NCBI GenBank assembly: GCA_030637515.1
Contig: DAOWGM010000086.1
Location: 1-35,754 of the forward strand
Origin: Bacteroidales bacterium
Lineage (GTDB): Bacteria; Bacteroidota; Bacteroidia; Bacteroidales; UBA12077
Direction of reading: 5' to 3'
Length of the DNA: 35,754 bases
The notes under the pieces are model-generated. The model ran no database searches. It saw nothing but the letters and a program-made list of their open reading frames with translations, and was not told the origin of the DNA. Within the stretch, counting starts at the first letter, position 1; the number at the start of each line of letters is the position of its first letter. Position numbers and translations under genes: made by a program. This document shows positions 33,708-35,754 of this stretch, one piece after another.

Positions 33708-35070
33708 ATTTCTCCATTTTTTTATAAAGTGTCGATCTGTTTATTCCGAGCTCTTTGGAAGCCATGCTAATATTACCTTTGTACTTTTGGATTGCTTTTT
33801 CAATTAAAACTTTCTCATTTTCGTCAATGTTTAATGTGTTAGGAATGTAAGTTTTTGTAGATCGTTCACCTTCAGGCCAACAATGAGATGAAAGAATAAC
33901 ATTGCTATCACACAATATTACAGCTTTTTCAATGGTATGTTGTAGTTCTCTAATATTTCCCGGCCATGAGTGTTGCATTAATTTAGAAATGGTATTCTTA
34001 TTAAATTTCAGCTCAGGTTTATTATACTTGTTAGCGAATTTATTTAAAAAGAATTCTGCAAGTAATGAAATATCACTATCACGTTCTTTTAATGTTGGGA
34101 GTTCTATTTTAATTGTATTAATTCTGTACAGTAAATCTTCACGAAATGATCCTTCAATAATCATGTCATTTAGATTTTTATTTGTTGCACATATTAGTCG
34201 AATATCAACAGGAACAGGAATGTTTGAACCAACCCTACTAACTTCTTTATTTTGAATAGCAGTTAATAATTTTGCCTGTAATTGTAAAGGTAAGTTTCCA
34301 ATCTCGTCTAAAAATAAAGTTCCGCCGGAAGCTATTTCAAAACGACCAATACGGTCTTCTTTAGCATCGGTAAACGCTCCTTTTACATGACCGAATAACT
34401 CGCTTTCGAATAAATTTTCTTGTAATGATCCAATATCAACGTTTACAAAAACTTCATTGGATCGATTTGATTTTCGATGGATTTCTCGTGCAATAACTTC
34501 TTTTCCTGTTCCATTTTCGCCAAGAATAAGAATGTTAGCATCTGTCGCAGCTACTTTATCAACTATATTGAAAATGCTTTTCATTGCTGCAGATTCGCCT
34601 ATAACATGATTGTATTTACTGTCAATTTTTTCGCTCAAGTGTTTCTGTTTTTGTTCCAGCGTTTTTATTTTAAGTTTTGATAAGCGAAGATTATATGCAG
34701 AGAGAATTGTTGATAGTATTTTCTTTTCATCCCACGATTTCTGAACGAAATCAGCAGCGCCTTCTTTCATAGCATTTACAGCCAATTCTACATCGCCATA
34801 TGCGGTAATTAATACTACTGAAGCATTTGGATCTTTTTCTAATATTTGTTTCATCCAATAGATTCCTTCGTTACCCGTATTTACTCCAGCAGAAAAGTTC
34901 ATATCGAGTAAAATAATATCATAAGTCTCTTTACGAATATACTCATGAATTAAATTTGGGTTTTTTATGGTATCAATTATTGCAAAATATTTGGATAAAA
35001 AGAACCTAAATGCAATTAAAAGTTCTTCGTTGTCGTCAACAATTAATATCTTTCCTTTATTTTTTGACAT
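33697..35070 (-). CDS. NtrC-family sigma-54-dependent response regulator (457 aa)
   Basis: The receiver domain has Asp12/Asp13 and the phospho-acceptor Asp56 ('LLDMNFSAG'), Thr89 and Lys111. The AAA+ domain (~152-385) has Walker A GENGTGKE (184-191), the sigma-54-contact loop GAFTDA (231-236) and Walker B 'TLFLDEIG' (251-258). The last ~45 residues are a Fis-type helix-turn-helix ('GNISMASKELGINRSTLYKKM'). It activates sigma-54 promoters after phosphorylation by the kinase at 32355. The GAFTGA loop has Asp in place of the second Gly, a variant I know from other Bacteroidota regulators. The divergent gene is a MacB-like permease with a sigma-54-like promoter, so that gene is the likely target, and perhaps the permeases at 1704 and 5210 too. 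Confidence 0.96.
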   Translation of the reverse strand: MSKNKGKILIVDDNEELLIAFRFFLSKYFAIIDTIKNPNLIHEYIRKETYDIILLDMNFSAGVNTGNEGIYWMKQILEKDPNASVVLITAYGDVELAVNAMKEGAADFVQKSWDEKKILSTILSAYNLRLSKLKIKTLEQKQKHLSEKIDSKYNHVIGESAAMKSIFNIVDKVAATDANILILGENGTGKEVIAREIHRKSNRSNEVFVNVDIGSLQENLFESELFGHVKGAFTDAKEDRIGRFEIASGGTLFLDEIGNLPLQLQAKLLTAIQNKEVSRVGSNIPVPVDIRLICATNKNLNDMIIEGSFREDLLYRINTIKIELPTLKERDSDISLLAEFFLNKFANKYNKPELKFNKNTISKLMQHSWPGNIRELQHTIEKAVILCDSNVILSSHCWPEGERSTKTYIPNTLNIDENEKVLIEKAIQKYKGNISMASKELGINRSTLYKKMEKYGI

Positions 35071-35123
35071 ACTTCAATCAATTCTTTTAATTTTAGATAA
35101 AAGTACAATATTATGTAGTTTAT

Positions 35124-35151
35124 TCCGACATTGGTGTTGCAAAATCCGACA
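35124..35151 (+). promoter_or_regulatory. Tandem heptamer with 21-bp spacing (candidate enhancer site)
   Basis: TCCGACA occurs at 35124-35130 and 35145-35151, exactly 21 bp (two helical turns) apart. Between them is ACATT-N2-TGTT, which also occurs in inverse orientation in the elements at 1406 and 5048. The second copy with the TGTTG before it forms a loose dyad. It sits 55 bp upstream of the GG of the sigma-54-like motif. Confidence 0.45.
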
Positions 35152-35204
35152 CTATATTTGGTTGAATAGTCCATAATGTTCACATAATTAATCGAATAGC
35201 GATT

Positions 35205-35221
35205 TTGGTATGAGGTTTGAA
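35205..35221 (+). promoter_or_regulatory. Candidate sigma-54 promoter of the divergent permease
   Basis: TTGGTATGAGGTTTGAA matches the sigma-54 pattern at TTGG, A, G, and TTG with the right GG-N10-G spacing (A in place of the -12 C, T in place of C at two -24 positions). It lies 49 bp before the ATG at 35271 and next to a sigma-54 activator gene, which makes this the best supported of the five by context. Confidence 0.5.
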
Positions 35222-35270
35222 TTGGAATGCACAGATATAAGAGAGATGTTTATCAATAACAAATAATAAT

Positions 35271-35754
35271 ATGTATTTCAAAATATTTAGAACCATATTT
35301 AAAAATTTAAGAAGAAACCTATTATTAACTACTATAAACATATTAGGCTTAACCTTAAGTTTTGTGGTCGTAATATTAATTGTAGGTTATATTCAAAATC
35401 AAATGAGATATGATAAAAATATTCATAACTCAGAAAGAATTTTCAGATTAGAAACGGAGTGGGCTTGCATGCCTCCATTTATTGGACATATATTAACTCA
35501 AGATTTAAGTTCATATAAAAATACGCGTTTAAATTTTGAAGAAAAATATGTAATTAGTTATGATAACAAAGATCCTTTATTATTGGATAATATTGTTTTT
35601 GCCGATAGTACCTTTTTTGATGTATTAGCATTTGAGTTAATAAGAGGAAATGAGGATGATGCTCTGGAGCTTCCATTTCAAATTTATTTAAGTGAAAAAG
35701 AAGCTCAATTAATTTTTGGCGATAAAGATCCAATTGGTGAATTAGTTTTAATTG
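35271..35754 (+). CDS. MacB/FtsX-like permease, N-terminal part (runs off window end)
   Basis: An open frame of 161 codons continues to the last base. It starts MYFKIFRTIFKNLRRNLLLT, then one membrane helix ('INILGLTLSFVVVILIVGYI'), then 'YDKNIHNSERIFRLET', and the beginning of a MacB-type periplasmic domain with 'FADSTFFDVLAFELIRGN' and 'FGDKDPIGELVLI'. These segments match those in the permeases at 1704 and 5210. It is divergent from the NtrC-like regulator, with a 200-bp control region between. The rest of the gene and any ATPase or fusion-protein partner lie outside the window. Confidence 0.92.
   Translation, partial: MYFKIFRTIFKNLRRNLLLTTINILGLTLSFVVVILIVGYIQNQMRYDKNIHNSERIFRLETEWACMPPFIGHILTQDLSSYKNTRLNFEEKYVISYDNKDPLLLDNIVFADSTFFDVLAFELIRGNEDDALELPFQIYLSEKEAQLIFGDKDPIGELVLI

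Noticed and set aside
1..35754. Prophage, transposon, integron, tRNA, rRNA or riboswitch
   Set aside because: No transposase, integrase, phage gene, cloverleaf or known aptamer pattern was seen on either strand.

Overview
The window is AT-rich DNA from a member of the Bacteroidota. Supporting signs are several ~800-residue FtsX/MacB-type permeases, SPII lipoproteins (one with Ser-Asp-Asp-Glu after the lipobox Cys), a BlaI/BlaR1-type pair, TAnnTTTG promoter boxes, weak Shine-Dalgarno use and an ECF-type promoter (TGTAAC...CGTC). I cannot name genus or order. No rRNA, tRNA, CRISPR array, insertion sequence or phage gene was seen.

Layout. 1-7624: three MacB/FtsX-like permeases (the first cut by the window edge) with a surface-lipoprotein gene on the opposite strand between the second and third. 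7719-10118: an AraC/GyrI-like regulator, then an atypical thioredoxin and thioredoxin reductase. 10231-14752 (minus): an ABC ATPase followed by a 1206-residue ABC-2 permease fused to an M1 peptidase. 14950-18727: two tandem M14 carboxypeptidase-like secreted proteins, the first lacking the catalytic residues and the second retaining them. 18899-24489: an acyl/AMP ligase-ACP-PlsC fusion, a beta-propeller protein (minus), a His-rich secreted protein, TrmO and a HAD phosphatase. 24507-27220 (minus): two coupled lipoproteins (CsgG/LpoB-like and LPP20-like). 27388-29105: a BlaI repressor and an M56 sensor fused to an M23 endopeptidase. 29238-32352: a small secreted protein and a cytosolic multi-PAS histidine kinase. 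32355-35070 (minus): a histidine kinase and NtrC-like sigma-54 activator with overlapping genes, divergent from a fourth permease that runs off the window end at 35754.

The main theme is regulatory. The NtrC-like activator sits next to a permease. Five upstream regions (three permeases, thioredoxin, His-rich protein) carry a forward-oriented sequence resembling a sigma-54 -24/-12 promoter, TGGYAT-N7-TGN. Two permease upstream regions share a 25-bp element (19 of 25 identical) containing a TGT-N10-ACA-like dyad about 70-80 bp upstream of that motif. The third has a tandem heptamer with 21-bp spacing. This suggests one envelope-stress or efflux regulon controlled from within the window, but it is inferred from sequence pattern alone. 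A separate control unit is the blaI-like promoter, which carries three ATAGTT half-sites at exactly 20-bp spacing over its -33/-7 boxes.
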